From the NCBI GenBank assembly GCA_032622095.1, contig CP136066.1, forward strand, positions 8,953,784-9,017,783: a DNA stretch of 64,000 bases, in the 5' to 3' direction. The DNA comes from Siphonodentalium dalli. Taxonomy: Eukaryota; Mollusca; Scaphopoda; Gadilida; Siphonodentaliidae. The translations under genes and the position numbers were made by a program. Positions 42,600-54,739 of the stretch are shown piece after piece; position 1 is the stretch's first letter; every line of letters begins with the position of its first letter. A model generated the notes under the pieces. The model did no database searches, was not told the DNA's origin, and saw nothing but the letters and a program-made list of their open reading frames with translations.

Positions 42600-42900
42600 A
42601 ACAGGATTTTATTCTGGACGATGCCTTTTAACCCTTCCATAGCTAGATCTTCCTAAAATGTTGCGAAAACCCTGTGTCAATGCATTGCCTTACACATGTG
42701 AGTCTCCCACAGGTAGCCTAGCATATATAAGGGCATATCATATATTGACCAAACAATTTAACTTTGACCTTGTAAGCCAGTGCATCATGGTATACATGCG
42801 AGGCTCCCTATGGGAGAATATTTATAAAATGTACTGGCAAAGTATATTTAATGCTGCAGCTGCGCAGCTCCCGCCGTCATGGAATTGTTAAACAGTGAAA
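42600..42900. other. Possible diverged hairpin element (copy 1)
   Basis: A TTAACCCTTCCATAGCTAG start (42,628) is followed by blocks such as GTCAATGCATTGCCTTACA and AGTCTCCCACAGG that recall the interior of the piggyBac-type MITE at 57,642. A right terminus was not found. The short ORF at 42,658-42,891 is considered non-coding. The copy-2 counterpart starts near 49,315. Confidence 0.35.
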
Positions 42901-43141
42901 TTGTGCCAGGAAACTGACATAATTATACTCACATTTCGATGAAAGTATCAATAAACTTTCATTTTCAGTTAGAAATATCGTTAAATATTAGGAAATTTAT
43001 ACCGTGGTGCCGCGTGCTGTGACGTAATCATTACACTCAACGTTCACGTCCCACCTAATGTAATAAGTTGTTTGTAAATTCATTAGCATTCTCAAACCCA
43101 CTCCCAAAGTAGTGTATAAAATGTGGATTTATTTATTTCAG

Positions 43142-43389
43142 AATACCTCTTGCTCGCCGAGGAGGCATTTCCAGCTGTTCAAACCCGAGATGATCTGAAG
43201 TACTTGGGGTCGATTGGCGACGTGTTCGTGTAAGAGGACTGCACTGCAATCTGCATGCGGGACACCAAATGCGTCGGATTCATAGTACTGTCAAATAGCT
43301 GCTACAAGTACGGCCTGAGAACCGACACCCAGCTCAGTGCGACAACCACAGGGAGATTATACCGGGTGAAGAAGCTTCAACCAATGTGA
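43142..43389 (+). pseudogene. PAN/Apple-domain-like exon with premature stop (copy 1)
   Basis: A pyrimidine-rich tract and CAG at 43,139-43,141 look like a splice acceptor. The reading LLLAEEAFPAVQTRDDLKY continues to GDVFV, then TAA at 43,231-43,233, then EDCTAICMRDTKCVGFIVLS and NSCYKYG, ending at TGA 43,387-43,389. The C...C....C.GF.....C spacing fits a PAN/Apple-type extracellular module (adhesion or protease-associated in animals). The TAA lies inside a GTAAGAG string that could also serve as a splice donor, giving an alternative short exon. Because coding-like sequence continues after it, a pseudogene is more likely. Copy 2 shares the stop. Confidence 0.55.
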
Positions 43390-43528
43390 AGAGAACTCAA
43401 CTGACTGTTGTCTCATGTAGAAGGATAAAATATGTGGGTTCTATTTCAGGCTAATAATTTAACACTTGCAACTATATAGAGGATCTCAAGTGACTCGCAC
43501 TTTATACGAAATGTAATTACTGCGTGCA

Positions 43529-43577
43529 CTAAATTCGATTCGAGCCGATCTTTAGCGAAGCTCGAATCGAATTTAGT
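43529..43577. repeat. Perfect 17-bp stem hairpin (copy 1)
   Basis: CTAAATTCGATTCGAGC and its exact inverse GCTCGAATCGAATTTAG are separated by about 15 bases. It is preserved in copy 2 at about 50,216-50,264. Function unknown. Confidence 0.7.
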
Positions 43578-43976
43578 AGATTTAATAAATTTCGAATAGA
43601 ATTGCGACGAATTTGTTATCCATGTTATCACATAATCACATTTTAGCAAAGAACAATTATCTTCAAACGGCTGTGGTTTAACAAAATTAATATTGATTTC
43701 TTTATTAAAACCAAAGTGGAAGTAAAACCACATTCAAGAACAAATATAGTTCAATTTTAAATAATTATGTCCTTTCATGGTAAATTGTTCAACCACCCTT
43801 ATCAACTATGTTTATCTCAGTGTCAACACTAAAAAAAAAAAAAATTAAATTTCATAATTAACATAATATTAACAATGATCGATATCATTGCGCTAAGCTC
43901 TTACGTCACCGCACGTGCTGATAATACACGTACGTTTGTGAGGCCGAATTCAGTGGCTAATTATGTGATAACTAAT

Positions 43977-44694
43977 TTTATCTACCATTTCCTATGAAAT
44001 TCCCTGATACAATGGGCGATAACGAATGGGCGATAAAAGCATCCGTATCGTTACTGCAGTTGCGATACAAGGCGCTCGTGACGTCGTTGACTGATCAAAA
44101 TCATGAATGAACTGACGTCACATCAATCGCGTGAAAAATCAAAACGACATTCCAACGTATATTCTTGCGTACTATAAACAAATAGTTCCAATGTTTTAAC
44201 ACTATTTGATTGCCTACCGGGTAACCATCACGGGTATTATGGTATAACACATCACAAGGGAACTAATATGTATGTGTTCAGTATGTATTATAAGTGTAAC
44301 AAATTGTGTCCATTGAATACATTTCCGTTAGGCATATTCGCGTGAACAGGCAGGTTGTGAGAATTTAGCAAAGCGAGCTAATCGCGTGACACAGATACCT
44401 TTGCAGGGTGGGAGAATTAACTCAAGAAAGCGAATCATCGGACACAAATTCAACAGTTTTGGCATTTAAGAAACTCCTGAAAAGTAATTTGTGCGGTGGA
44501 TTCCGTCACACCAATGGTAGATAAATGTGTTATATACACATTGTGTTTGTAACGATTCATGTATCGCGACTCGGGCTAGTTTTCGTGTCCATATAGCGAC
44601 TCGGCGACCAAGGTCGCCTCGTCGCTATATGGCCACGAAAACTTGCCTCGTCGCGATACATGAATCGTTACAAACACATTGTGTATAACACATA
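43977..44694. other. Segment present only in duplication copy 1
   Basis: These 718 bp are missing from copy 2, where the flanks join directly at about 50,671. No target-site duplication beyond one or two T residues is seen, so deletion from copy 2 is as likely as insertion into copy 1. It ends with a strong palindrome (44,527-44,692). No coding region was recognised. Confidence 0.8.
44527..44692. repeat. Long near-perfect palindrome
   Basis: Arms of about 75-80 bp (TGTTTGTAACGATTCATGTA..., then TTTTCGTG, CCATATAGCGAC, GGCGACC) meet around a GACCAAGGTC centre near 44,610. It could extrude as a cruciform and may be a hairpin MITE. It is absent from copy 2. Confidence 0.85.
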
Positions 44695-44732
44695 TGTATA
44701 TGACTCCTGTAAATGATACGTTCGGGAACAAT

Positions 44733-45410
44733 GGCTGCGGACACACGTACCACAGTAGCGATGGCATAGTAGGTGTGACAATTTATTATGGTGGAGCTTG
44801 GTGACAATTGGTCCGTCATAATTATGTGCCATAGCTATCCATGTCGCCCGCTGATTTTCCGCACAATGAGTCGACTGGACCAATTAACCATTGCTTTTCA
44901 CCAATGGTGATCTCTACTCATTACGTTTTGCTAAATTGTATTCACGACGATATATATAATTGCACGATATATCGTCCAGAATTGTGCTTGACCGTGGCCT
45001 GGTGGCAATTCCTCATTGACTCACATATATATCATTAGTGTGGTACGTTTTTTTTATATGATCTCAATGCATGCATGTTTATCTACTTAGATTAATTTCA
45101 TTAGTAAGAACAATCATGGTTGTTGAGATGGGTTATTCATCAAGTTATCAAGTGGACTTGCGTGTTAGCATGCAACATATAACACTGCGTGTTGAGTATA
45201 GATCAACACCGACAAGACATTCAGGTAGATACATCCTTGAGAAATCGACCGTCGCTGGTAGAGCTTGGTAGACTCATTGTGCGAATTTTCAGAGGGCGAC
45301 ATGGCTGGCTATGGCATATTAATTATGACAACCAATTGTCACCAAACTCCACCATAATAAATTGTCACTCCTACTATGCCATCGCTACTGTCGTACATGT
45401 GTTCGCAGCC
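44733..45410. mobile_element. Foldback element with 140-bp arms (copy 1)
   Basis: Left arm 44,733-44,872 is an inverted copy of 45,271-45,410 (for example GTAGCGATGGCATAGTAGG and GTGACAATTTATTATGGTGG shared). The interior of about 400 bp has no recognised gene. Mildly diverged arms suggest an old non-autonomous DNA transposon. Confidence 0.75.
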
Positions 45411-45948
45411 AATATCCTTAAACATGCACGATAATCGTCCTGTGTCACACATATTCTACTTCAAGTGAGACGAAAGAGAACTGATAAGTCAGCAAAAACA
45501 CCCAACATTATTATATTCTAATGTGTGATGAAAACATAAAAACTACACACCCTACATACATACACTTATTAAGTGCAATGACAACATGGCATGATGATAA
45601 AATAAATGCATTTGCATGTTACGTTGTGTGTTTATTCATCTTTACTTTTCGAGAAGTCAGAGGACAGAGGTCGCAATGGTACAGACACGGTTCGAATCAC
45701 CGGCAGTTCATGTGATAGGAAACTATATACTATATAAGAGAGCTATTTGTAAATATGCCGTCTGTGTATTACACTATATTCTGTTCGGTGATTGGTCAAC
45801 ATATTTAGATGGCAACTAATGCAATTACAGAAGGAGTCCTATTTATTGGGGGAAATATTCAGATAATGAGTTCAACGAGGTTGTTGAACTAAACGCAAAA
45901 CAATATACTTTAAAGGCATATATACAGTTCTCGCCAGCGATTGAGGGA

Positions 45949-46057
45949 GTCACGGGGATTTGTCGCCCGCTCGAGACATGGAATGTTACCCGAGGGCTAC
46001 CAGGCCCGATGGTGACATTCCAGGTCGAGAGCGGCGACAAATCACCGTGTCTCACGA
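45949..46057. repeat. Hairpin of ~43-bp arms (copy 1)
   Basis: GGGATTTGTCGCC...GGAATGTTACC at the left pairs with the inverted GGTGACATTCC...GGCGACAAATCACC at the right. The copy-2 counterpart lies near 51,924-52,030. Confidence 0.7.
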
Positions 46058-46059
46058 AA

Positions 46060-47327
46060 ACAAGGGTGACAACTGTTTTGTTATCTGACAAAGGAGTACA
46101 CGAACCTCCTCAATGGCATACCTAAGTACGAGCGTATATTCATGAATCCAGCTCGAATAGTTAATTTTATATTGGAATCCTCGCTTTTTAGAAAATAAAA
46201 CGTTCACATTTTGGATCAAATGATACACCCATCATTTGCGGAGCTATTGTCCGGTTAGTTTGCTGGTCGCATGGTGAGAATCGGTTCACGGAAGGAGGAG
46301 TAAAGCAATTTCGAAATAGAGTAGTCATGCGGCGAAATGTTCGGTGTCGTTTTAAATTAACGTAAAGGCGTGTTAATTTCTAGAACGCTAAAATGTGAAA
46401 CTTACACGTTGTAGTGGTGCCAAAATAAATTGACAACTGTTACACACTGTTACGCAACATAAGGCTACTCCTGTGAAGTCGGAGGAATGTATAACCGAAG
46501 AAAATTGTCGATTGATAAATAGTAAAGAGTATAGCTATTTGATATTTAGAGCTTAGTACAGAAACGTATTTGTGACGTATGTACACCGTGTGTTCAATTT
46601 TCTACAGTACATACCAACTGCTAAATAAGGTTTATCTAATTGTTCCACGGTATTCATTATTGATATAAAAAGATCCAATAGGAACATTACACCTTACAGT
46701 GGATTTATGTCTGTGATAACAACATTTAATATATAGCGTGCTTTAATTGCAAATTAAAGACAACAATTATGCAAATTAGCAAACACCACAGTTCGCGGTT
46801 GTTACGAAACAGTGGGGTTTATAAAATGCGTGTTTTCGGAAATTATTAGAGAACTGTGATGTAATCTCGGTGCGTTGAGTTTTTCGTAGTTCTATGTTTA
46901 CTGGTAACAATTGAGCCATGGGGGTAGGAACTGCTCTGCGAGGCTGATACCTCTTCCGATATTCGGTCCAGTTCTTATCCGATCTTGTCAAGGTCACTGA
47001 GTATTTTCCCATGGTAAATAACGCAAGTTTTACGCGCAACAGATGTATATATATGCAGTTCATTTGTTGTACATACATTGCCATCTACCTCAACTATCAA
47101 GACATACTAGTTGGAATCGTAGAATTTATCCATTTTAAGAAATGTTCCAGATCACTAGTGATGGGTCCCAGTTCACCATTGATAAGATACGTTCACTACC
47201 CGAACAACTATGCAACATATTTTGTTAAAATAAGTGTGCACATATGTTTGAACTAAAACTTCACTAGACTCACTGTTGTTTGAATTTAATCGCTAATGGT
47301 TATTGCGATACGGTAGTTTGGTACATG
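46060..47327. other. Intergenic, copy 1
   Basis: No gene, RNA or mobile element was recognised. Short ORFs here (for example 46,776-47,084) have no coding features and are interrupted in copy 2 by a single-G insertion near 52,894. Confidence 0.5.
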
Positions 47328-49828
47328 TACACCAGTATACATGGACAAAACCCTTTACTATCCCCATTATGCATGGACAAAATTATTGACACAACGTATC
47401 TGTCAACTGTACAGCTAATGCCAACCCCACACGGGGGGCACTGACAGATTTACTAACCCTATTATTCATGGACAAAATTATTGACACAACGTATCTGTCA
47501 ACTGTAGGTCCGTCCATCGCGAACAGACAGGCAGACACACACACACACACACACACACAGACAGACATATTTCCCAAAATATATAATAGACTAGCAGGTT
47601 AGCCCGCCACTGGAGGCGTTTGTCCGAAACATGACATTTTTTTGGCTTTTCAATGAGTTAATTGTGCCTTTTTTAATCAAGAGAAATTATGGTACCCGTC
47701 CCAAAAAGAAGTATGCCAACAATGTCGTTGTTGTTGGCATTCACGGCTTGGGGGGCCATCGGAATATTCTCACATTGCCGTAAAGAGAAAATAGCATATG
47801 TCGTTGTTGTTGGTATTCACGGCTTGGGGTCACCCGAAAGCATTGTGTGTATTTAGTGCTTGTGGCCACCCGAAGATTCGTGGAAGTCCCGTCATGTAGA
47901 TCCCGTCATACAGATAAAAAAAAATGTAGAGTTACGCCTCTTGGGTCGGTCGTGAATCGATAGCGAAAACCCAGACGTAAGAATCACATTACGCACATAC
48001 GCTCTTTATCAATTACATGTACACTGCGGATAGGAACGCTCTTTAACTATCAACGCTATTAACCCCCGCAGTGCCGTTTGCGGTGATTTTGATGATTGGG
48101 AGTGGAGAATGACTGCTCAGAGCTTGTCCAAAATGCGACGTCGACCATTCCCGTGAGAGTTTACCCTTAGATAGGAAGTTTGGTCTCAATCGGTGCAGGC
48201 GTTTTCGATTCTATAAAGTATAAACACACATACACACATATATACATATATATTTATATACGAATTCTCAAAATATATAGTAGACAAGCAGGTTAGCCCG
48301 CCACTGGCGGCGTTCGTCAGAAACATGACAATTTTTAACTTTTTTAATTAATATTTTTAATTAATTTTTTAATTTAATTTTTTGTTTTTCAATGAGTTAA
48401 TATTAATTTTTTGTTTATAACATGAGTTAATTGTGCATTTTTCCCGATTTTGACCTTGAATTGATCATTTTCAAGGTCAATGTCAGCTCGGGGTCACAAT
48501 TTAACCCGTCCATGACACTTCCCGTAGGTAGCAACATATATATCATTTGTGGGTACCCGTTTTAAGGTGAAAAGACATAAGAATCACACAACACGCAGTA
48601 CCCGTCCCTAAAAGAGGTATGATTTAAGGTACATCGGGCGGAAAAACTGACCCGATGAAAATTTCCCCCGTTCCTAGGAACGACAGACATAAGAATCACA
48701 CAACACGCATTTTTTTTCACACAACACGCAGTACCCGTCCCTAAAAGAGGTATGATTGAAAAATTTCCGCATTCCTAGGAACGACAGACATAAGAATCAC
48801 ACAACACGTTAATTCTGCCTTTTTAATCAAGATAAATGCATTTTGCGTACGTAGTTTCGTAGGCACTTGCGAGCGTATAGCAACGCCGATGACAATAAAG
48901 AGCGTTAGTCGGTTAAAAACTCAAAATATGGTCAATATAAAGATCGTGCCTGCCTTAACCCCCGCAGTGCCGCTTGCGGTGATTTTGATGATTGGGAGTG
49001 GAGAATGAGTGCTCAGAGCTTGTCCAAAACGCGACGACGGCCATTCCCGTGGTTTTTTTACACTTATATGGGAAGTTTGAGCTCGATCTGACCAGCCGTT
49101 TTCGATTATATAAAGTACACACACACACACATATATATTTATATACGGAAGTCTCAAAATATATAGGAGATAAACTACCTAGTGAATTCATAACACCCGG
49201 GCTGGTGAATATGATCACCTCCACTGTAATTACAGTTTAAAGTCACCGCGCCAAATTAAAATCTTCCAAACGCCGAGTGATTTAAAACAGGATTTTATTC
49301 TGGACGATGCCTTTTAACCCTTCCATAGCTAGATCTTCCTAAAATGTTGCAAAAACCCTGTGTCAATGCATTGCCTTACACATGTGAGTCTCCCACAGGT
49401 AGCCTAGCATATATAAGGGCATATCATATATTGACCAAACAATTTAACTTTGACCTTGTAAGCCAGTGCATCATGGTATACATGCGAGGCTCCCTATGGG
49501 AGAATATTTTATAAAATGTACTGGCAAAGTATATTTAATGCTGCAGCTGCGCAGCTCCCGCCGTCATGGAATTGTTAAACAGTGAAATTGTGCCAGGAAA
49601 CTGACATAATTATACTCACATTTCGATGAAAGTATCAATAAACTTTCATTTTCAGTTAGAAATATCGTTAAATATTAGGAAATTTATACCGTGGTGCCGC
49701 GTGCTGTGACGTAATCATTACACTCAACGTTCACGTCCCACCTAATGTAATAAGTTGTTTGTAAATTCATTAGCATTCTCAAACCCACTCCCAAAGTAGT
49801 GTATAAAATGTGGATTTATTTATTTCAG

Positions 49829-50076
49829 AATACCTCTTGCTCGCCGAGGAGGCATTTCCAGCTGTTCAAACCCGAGATGATCTGAAGTACTTTGGGTCGA
49901 TTGGCGACGTGTTCGTGTAAGAGGACTGCACTGCAATCTGCATGCGGGACACCAAATGCGTCGGATTCATAGTACTGTCAAATAGCTGCTACAAGTACGG
50001 CCTGAGAACCGACACCCAGCTCAGTGCGACAACCACAGGGAGATTATACCGGGTGAAGAAGCTTCAACCAATGTGA
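49829..50076 (+). pseudogene. PAN/Apple-domain-like exon with premature stop (copy 2)
   Basis: Second copy of the exon at 43,142-43,389, with one visible difference (TTT for TTG, Phe for Leu, before GSIGDVF). The TAA stop at 49,918-49,920 and the terminal TGA at 50,074-50,076 are the same, so the interruption predates the tandem duplication. The splice-acceptor-like TTTATTTCAG is kept. Confidence 0.55.
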
Positions 50077-50707
50077 AGAGAACTCAACTGACTGTTGTCT
50101 CATGTAGAAGGATAAAATATGTGGGTTCTATTTCAGGCTAATAATTTAACACTTGCAACTATATAGAGGATCTCAAGTGACTCGCACTTTATACGAAATG
50201 TAATTACTGCGTGCACTAAATTCGATTCGAGCCGATCTTTAGCGAAGCTCGAATCGAATTTAGTAGATTTAATAAATTTCGAATAGAATTGCGACGAATT
50301 TGTTATCCATGTTATCACATAATCACATTTTAGCAAAGAACAATTATCTTCAAACGGCTGTGGTTTAACAAAATTAATATTGATTTCTTTATTAAAACCA
50401 AAGTGGAAGTAAAACCACATTCAAGAACAAATATAGTTCAATTTTAAATAATTATGTCCTTTCATGGTAAATTGTTCAACCACCCTTATCAACTATGTTT
50501 ATCTCAGTGTCAACACTAAAAAAAAACCAAAAACAAATTAAATTTCATAATTAACATAATATTAACAATGATCGATATCATTGCGCTAAGCTCTTACGTC
50601 ACCGCACGTGCTGATAATACACGTACGTTTGTGAGGCCGAATTCAGTGGCTAATTATGTGATAACTAATTGTATATGACTCCTGTAAATGATACGTTCGG
50701 GAACAAT

Positions 50708-51385
50708 GGCTGCGGACACACGTACCACAGTAGCGATGGCATAGTAGGTGTGACAATTTATTATGGTGGAGCTTGGTGACAATTGGTCCGTCATAATTAT
50801 GTGCCATAGCTATCCATGTCGCCCGCTGATTTTCCGCACAATGAGTCGACTGGACCAATTAACCATTGCTTTTCACCAATGGTGATCTCTACTCATTACG
50901 TTTTGCTAAATTGTATTCACGACGATATATATAATTGCACGATATATCGTCCAGAATTGTGCTTGACCGTGGCCTGGTGGCAATTCCTCATTGACTCACA
51001 TATATATCATTAGTGTGGTACGTTTTTTTTATATGATCTCAATGCATGCATGTTTATCTACTTAGATTAATTTCATTAGTAAGAACAATCATGGTTGTTG
51101 AGATGGGTTATTCATCAAGTTATCAAGTGGACTTGCGTGTTAGCATGCAAAATATAACACTGCGTGTTGAGTATAGATCAACACCGACAAGACATTCAGG
51201 TAGATACATCCTTGAGAAATCGACCGTCGCTGGTAGAGCTTGGTAGACTCATTGTGCGAATTTTCAGAGGGCGACATGGCTTGCTATGGCATATTAATTA
51301 TGACAACCAATTGTCACCAAACTCCACCATAATAAATTGTCACTCCTACTATGCCATCGCTACTGTCGTACATGTGTTCGCAGCC
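50708..51385. mobile_element. Foldback element with 140-bp arms (copy 2)
   Basis: Second copy of the element at 44,733-45,410, with arms 50,708-50,847 and 51,246-51,385. Here the 718-bp segment that precedes it in copy 1 is absent. Confidence 0.75.
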
Positions 51386-53301
51386 AATATCCTTAAACAT
51401 GCACGATAATCGTCCTGTGTCACACATATTCTACTTCAAGTGAGACGAAAGAGAACTGATAAGTCAGCAAAAACACCCAACATTATTATATTCTAATGTG
51501 TGATGAAAACATAAAAACTACACACCCTACATACATACACTTATTAAGTGCAATGACAACATGGCATGATGATAAAATAAATGCATTTGCATGTTACGTT
51601 GTGTGTTTATTCATCTTTACTTTTCGAGAAGTCAGAGGACAGAGGTCGCAATGGTACAGACACGGTTCGAATCACCGGCAGTTCATGTGAGAGGAAACTA
51701 TATACTATATAAGAGAGCTATTTGTAAATATGCCGTCTGTGTATTACACTATATTCTGTTCGGTGATTGGTCAACATATTTAGATGGCAACTAATGCAAT
51801 TACAGAAGGAGTCCTATTTATTGGGGGAAATATTCAGATAATGAGTTCAACGAGGTTGTTGAACTAAACGCAAAACAATATACTTTAAAGGCATATAAAC
51901 AGTTCTCGCCAGCGATTGAGGGAGACACGGGGATTTGTCGCCCGCTCGAGACATGGAATGTTACCCGAGGGCTACCAGGCCCGATGGTGACATTCCAGGT
52001 CGAGAGCGGCGACAAATCACCGTGTCTCACGAAAACAAGGGTGACAACTGTTTTGTTATCTGACAAAGGAGTACACGAACCTCCTCAATGGCATACCTAA
52101 GTACGAGCGTATATTCATGAATCCAGCTCGAATAGTTAATTTTATATTGGAATCCTCGCTTTTTAGAAAATAAAACGTTCACATTTTGGATCAAATGATA
52201 CACCCATCATTTGCGGAGCTATTGTCCGGTTAGTTTGCTGGTCGCATGGTGAGAATCGGTTCACGGAAGGAGGAGTAAAGCAATTTCGAAATAGAGTAGT
52301 CATGCGGCGAAATGTTCGGTGTCGTTTTAAATTAACGTAAAGGCGTGTTAATTTCTAGAACGCTAAAATGTGAAACTTACACGTTGTAGTGGTGCCAAAA
52401 TAAATTGACAACTGTTACACACTGTTACGCAACATAAGGCTACTCCTGTGAAGTCGGAGGAATGTATAACCGAAGAAAATTGTCGATTGATAAATAGTAA
52501 AGAGTATAGCTATTTGATATTTAGAGCTTAGTACAGAAACGTATTTGTGACGTATGTACACCGTGTGTTCAATTTTCTACAGTACATACCAACTGCTAAA
52601 TAAGGTTTATCTAATTGTTCCACGGTATTCATTATTGATATAAAAAGATCCAATAGGAACATTACACCTTACAGTGGATTTATGTCTGTGATAACAACAT
52701 TTAATATATAGCGTGCTTTAATTGCAAATTAAAGACAACAATTATGCAAATTAGCAAACACCACAGTTCGCGGTTGTTACGAAACAGTGGGGTTTATAAA
52801 ATGCGTGTTTTCGGAAATTATTAGAGAACTGTGATGTAATCTCGGTGCGTTGAGTTTTTCGTAGTTCTATGTTTACTGGTAACAATTGAGCCATGGGGGG
52901 TAGGAACTGCTCTGCGAGGCTGATACCTCTTCCGATATTCGGTCCAGTTCTTATCCGATCTTGTCAAGGTCACTGAGTATTTTCCCATGGTAAATAACGC
53001 AAGTTTTACGCGCAACAGATGTATATATATGCAGTTCATTTGTTGTACATACATTGCCATCTACCTCAACTATCAAGACATACTAGTTGGAATCGTAGAA
53101 TTTATCCATTTTAAGAAATGTTCCAGATCACTAGTGATGGGTCCCAGTTCACCATTGATAAGATACGTTCACTACCCGAACAACTATGCAACATATTTTG
53201 TTAAAATAAGTGTGCACATATGTTTGAACTAAAACTTCACTAGACTCACTTTTGTTTGAATTTAATCACTAATGGTTATTGCGATACGGTAGTTTGGTAC
53301 A

Positions 53302-53490
53302 TGGCGTAAAGCACGTTTGTTTTGGACCAAGTAAAACAAACTCGCAAGTGAACTGGACACGGATCGATAGTAAACTGGACCGAAAATAACAAGAGGAGCT
53401 TTTCTCACGGAGCAGTTCCTAACCCGTGAGCTGTGCGGTCAACAACTGCCGAATTGTTACCCTCGAGGGTAACAAGTGATTTACGCCATA
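53302..53490. mobile_element. Small foldback with perfect 22-bp palindrome at the duplication edge
   Basis: ATGGCGTAAAGCACGTTTGTT at 53,302 matches, inverted and with few changes, AACAAGTGATTTACGCCAT at about 53,471-53,489. Inside it lies a perfect 22-bp palindrome (53,454-53,475, half-site TTGTTACCCTC). It starts exactly where homology to duplication copy 1 ends. Confidence 0.55.
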
Positions 53491-54157
53491 TGACGCAACC
53501 TCAGCCAACCAGAAGAGAGAAAATGGAATGAAGATAACAATATACTGTAAAGGGACGGGCGGCCTTCGTTGTTAAAATCGCCATCAACAGAAGGGATATT
53601 AAAATATATATAGTTTTGTTCATATGCCAAATATAATCAGCGCGTAAATAGTATATTGTCGACAAGACGTACGATGGTGTACGTTTACATAACACGGCGA
53701 AATTCTATTGGTTAATCGCAAACAAATGATATAAACGCTCTTTATTATTTCCATATCAGGAAAACAGTAGAAATAACGCTCTTTATGTTTACCATACCCG
53801 GATCTAAACAAAAGCCAGGTTCTGTAATGTTTTTTGCATTTGTTTACATAACAAAGGAAAAACATTTGACAATAACATACTGTTTATGCCATATTTCTGA
53901 TTGGTTTAAGAACACAGTCTTTCTGTTTGTGGCGGTTTTTGACTGAGGTGAATATTTTAACAGCATACCCACCGCCAACGCCGCCCGTATCTTTAAAACG
54001 TTTGCACTGATGCTATGAAACACATTATGCCATTCCAATAACGGTTTTGAGTTACTCCCCTTATGCCGCAATCGAACGGCCCGTTCAGATATCCACGGCG
54101 ACCACCATGGCACGTTCACATGACGTGCAAGAAATAATCAGTTATGGCCTATGTGAC
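53491..54157. other. Intergenic
   Basis: No gene or repeat family was recognised. Two GCTCTTTAT(G/T) occurrences and AT-rich tracts only. Confidence 0.4.
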
Positions 54158-54643
54158 TTACTTGACCAATGGAAAAATATTCGAGGCAATGCACTGGTAT
54201 TTTATCGCCGGTTGTTGATATATGTGTTCATCTTGATTAAATAATCTCTCAGGGATACGATCGTAACCATTATTATCGTCTGTTTCAACAATTGACTTCG
54301 AATTGTCCATTTTCGATGGGTTGTCATAATCGCTGAAGTAATATGTGCATATGTGTGTAGGAACGTATCCATATAGGGCTTCAGTTGACAGAGGATATCC
54401 ACATGTAATTTTCAACTGCACCCCATTGAACCAGACCAAACTCCCAAAATCGCATAATTCAATTTGCACCCCATCGGCTCCGAATTTCGCACCTGGTACC
54501 TCACATGTACTGAATTTGTCTGTTTTTAACTTGAACTTTGACTGGATGACAGGGGAGGAACCTGGGGGATATTTCAAATCAAAATCAAATATTTTCCAAA
54601 AGCACGAAGAATGCAAATGTTGGTCTAAAACAACTAGTTCCAC
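54158..54643 (-). CDS. Possible exon or small ORF of unknown function
   Basis: A 161-codon open stretch on the minus strand. No ATG lies at its beginning: it is open from a GTG at 54,643 back to an upstream TAA, so if real it is an exon or a partial gene. The composition is protein-like. A first half has alternating hydrophobic and charged residues and four to five cysteines (STCEVPGAKF, ELCDFGSLVW, LKITCGYP). A second half is polar and tyrosine-rich (SDYDNPSKMD, NNGYDRIPER, EHIYQQP), as in cytoplasmic tails. I recognise no family. An overlapping plus-strand frame (54,345-54,740) of similar length weakens the case. Low confidence that it is expressed. Confidence 0.3.
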   Translation of the reverse strand: MELVVLDQHLHSSCFWKIFDFDLKYPPGSSPVIQSKFKLKTDKFSTCEVPGAKFGADGVQIELCDFGSLVWFNGVQLKITCGYPLSTEALYGYVPTHICTYYFSDYDNPSKMDNSKSIVETDDNNGYDRIPERLFNQDEHIYQQPAIKYQCIASNIFPLVK

Positions 54644-54739
54644 AAACAGTACTTATTGGAAACTCAAGCTAACAGAACAATTTCAACCTATTGTTGGCGT
54701 GAAATTATCAATTATTATTATGACATTTCCAAACTGGTG

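Larger units (their letters stand above)
40649..47327. repeat. 6.68-kb tandem duplication, copy 1
   Basis: Direct repeat of 47,331-53,303 (offset 6,682 at the start), nearly identical along its length. It contains CA-tailed repeat modules (40,826-42,540), a PAN/Apple-like exon, short hairpins, a foldback element with 140-bp arms and several kilobases without recognised genes. It retains 718 bp (43,977-44,694) that copy 2 lacks. Confidence 0.95.
47331..53303. repeat. 6.68-kb tandem duplication, copy 2 (5.97 kb)
   Basis: Direct copy of 40,649-47,327 starting three bases after copy 1. Differences: a longer CA tail, a changed A-tract near 50,518, the 718-bp absence at 50,671 and a few substitutions. 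The high identity indicates a recent duplication or ongoing sequence exchange. Confidence 0.95.

Noticed and set aside
42658-42891. 77-codon ORF in the duplicated segment
   Set aside because: The sequence is part of a repeat resembling the interior of the MITE at 57.6 kb, and copy 2 shifts the frame by a one-base insertion near 49,509.
45655-45720. tRNA gene suggested by GGTTCGAATC at about 45,683
   Set aside because: The flanking bases do not form a T-stem and no box A or acceptor stem was found at the right distance; a chance match or a very decayed SINE.
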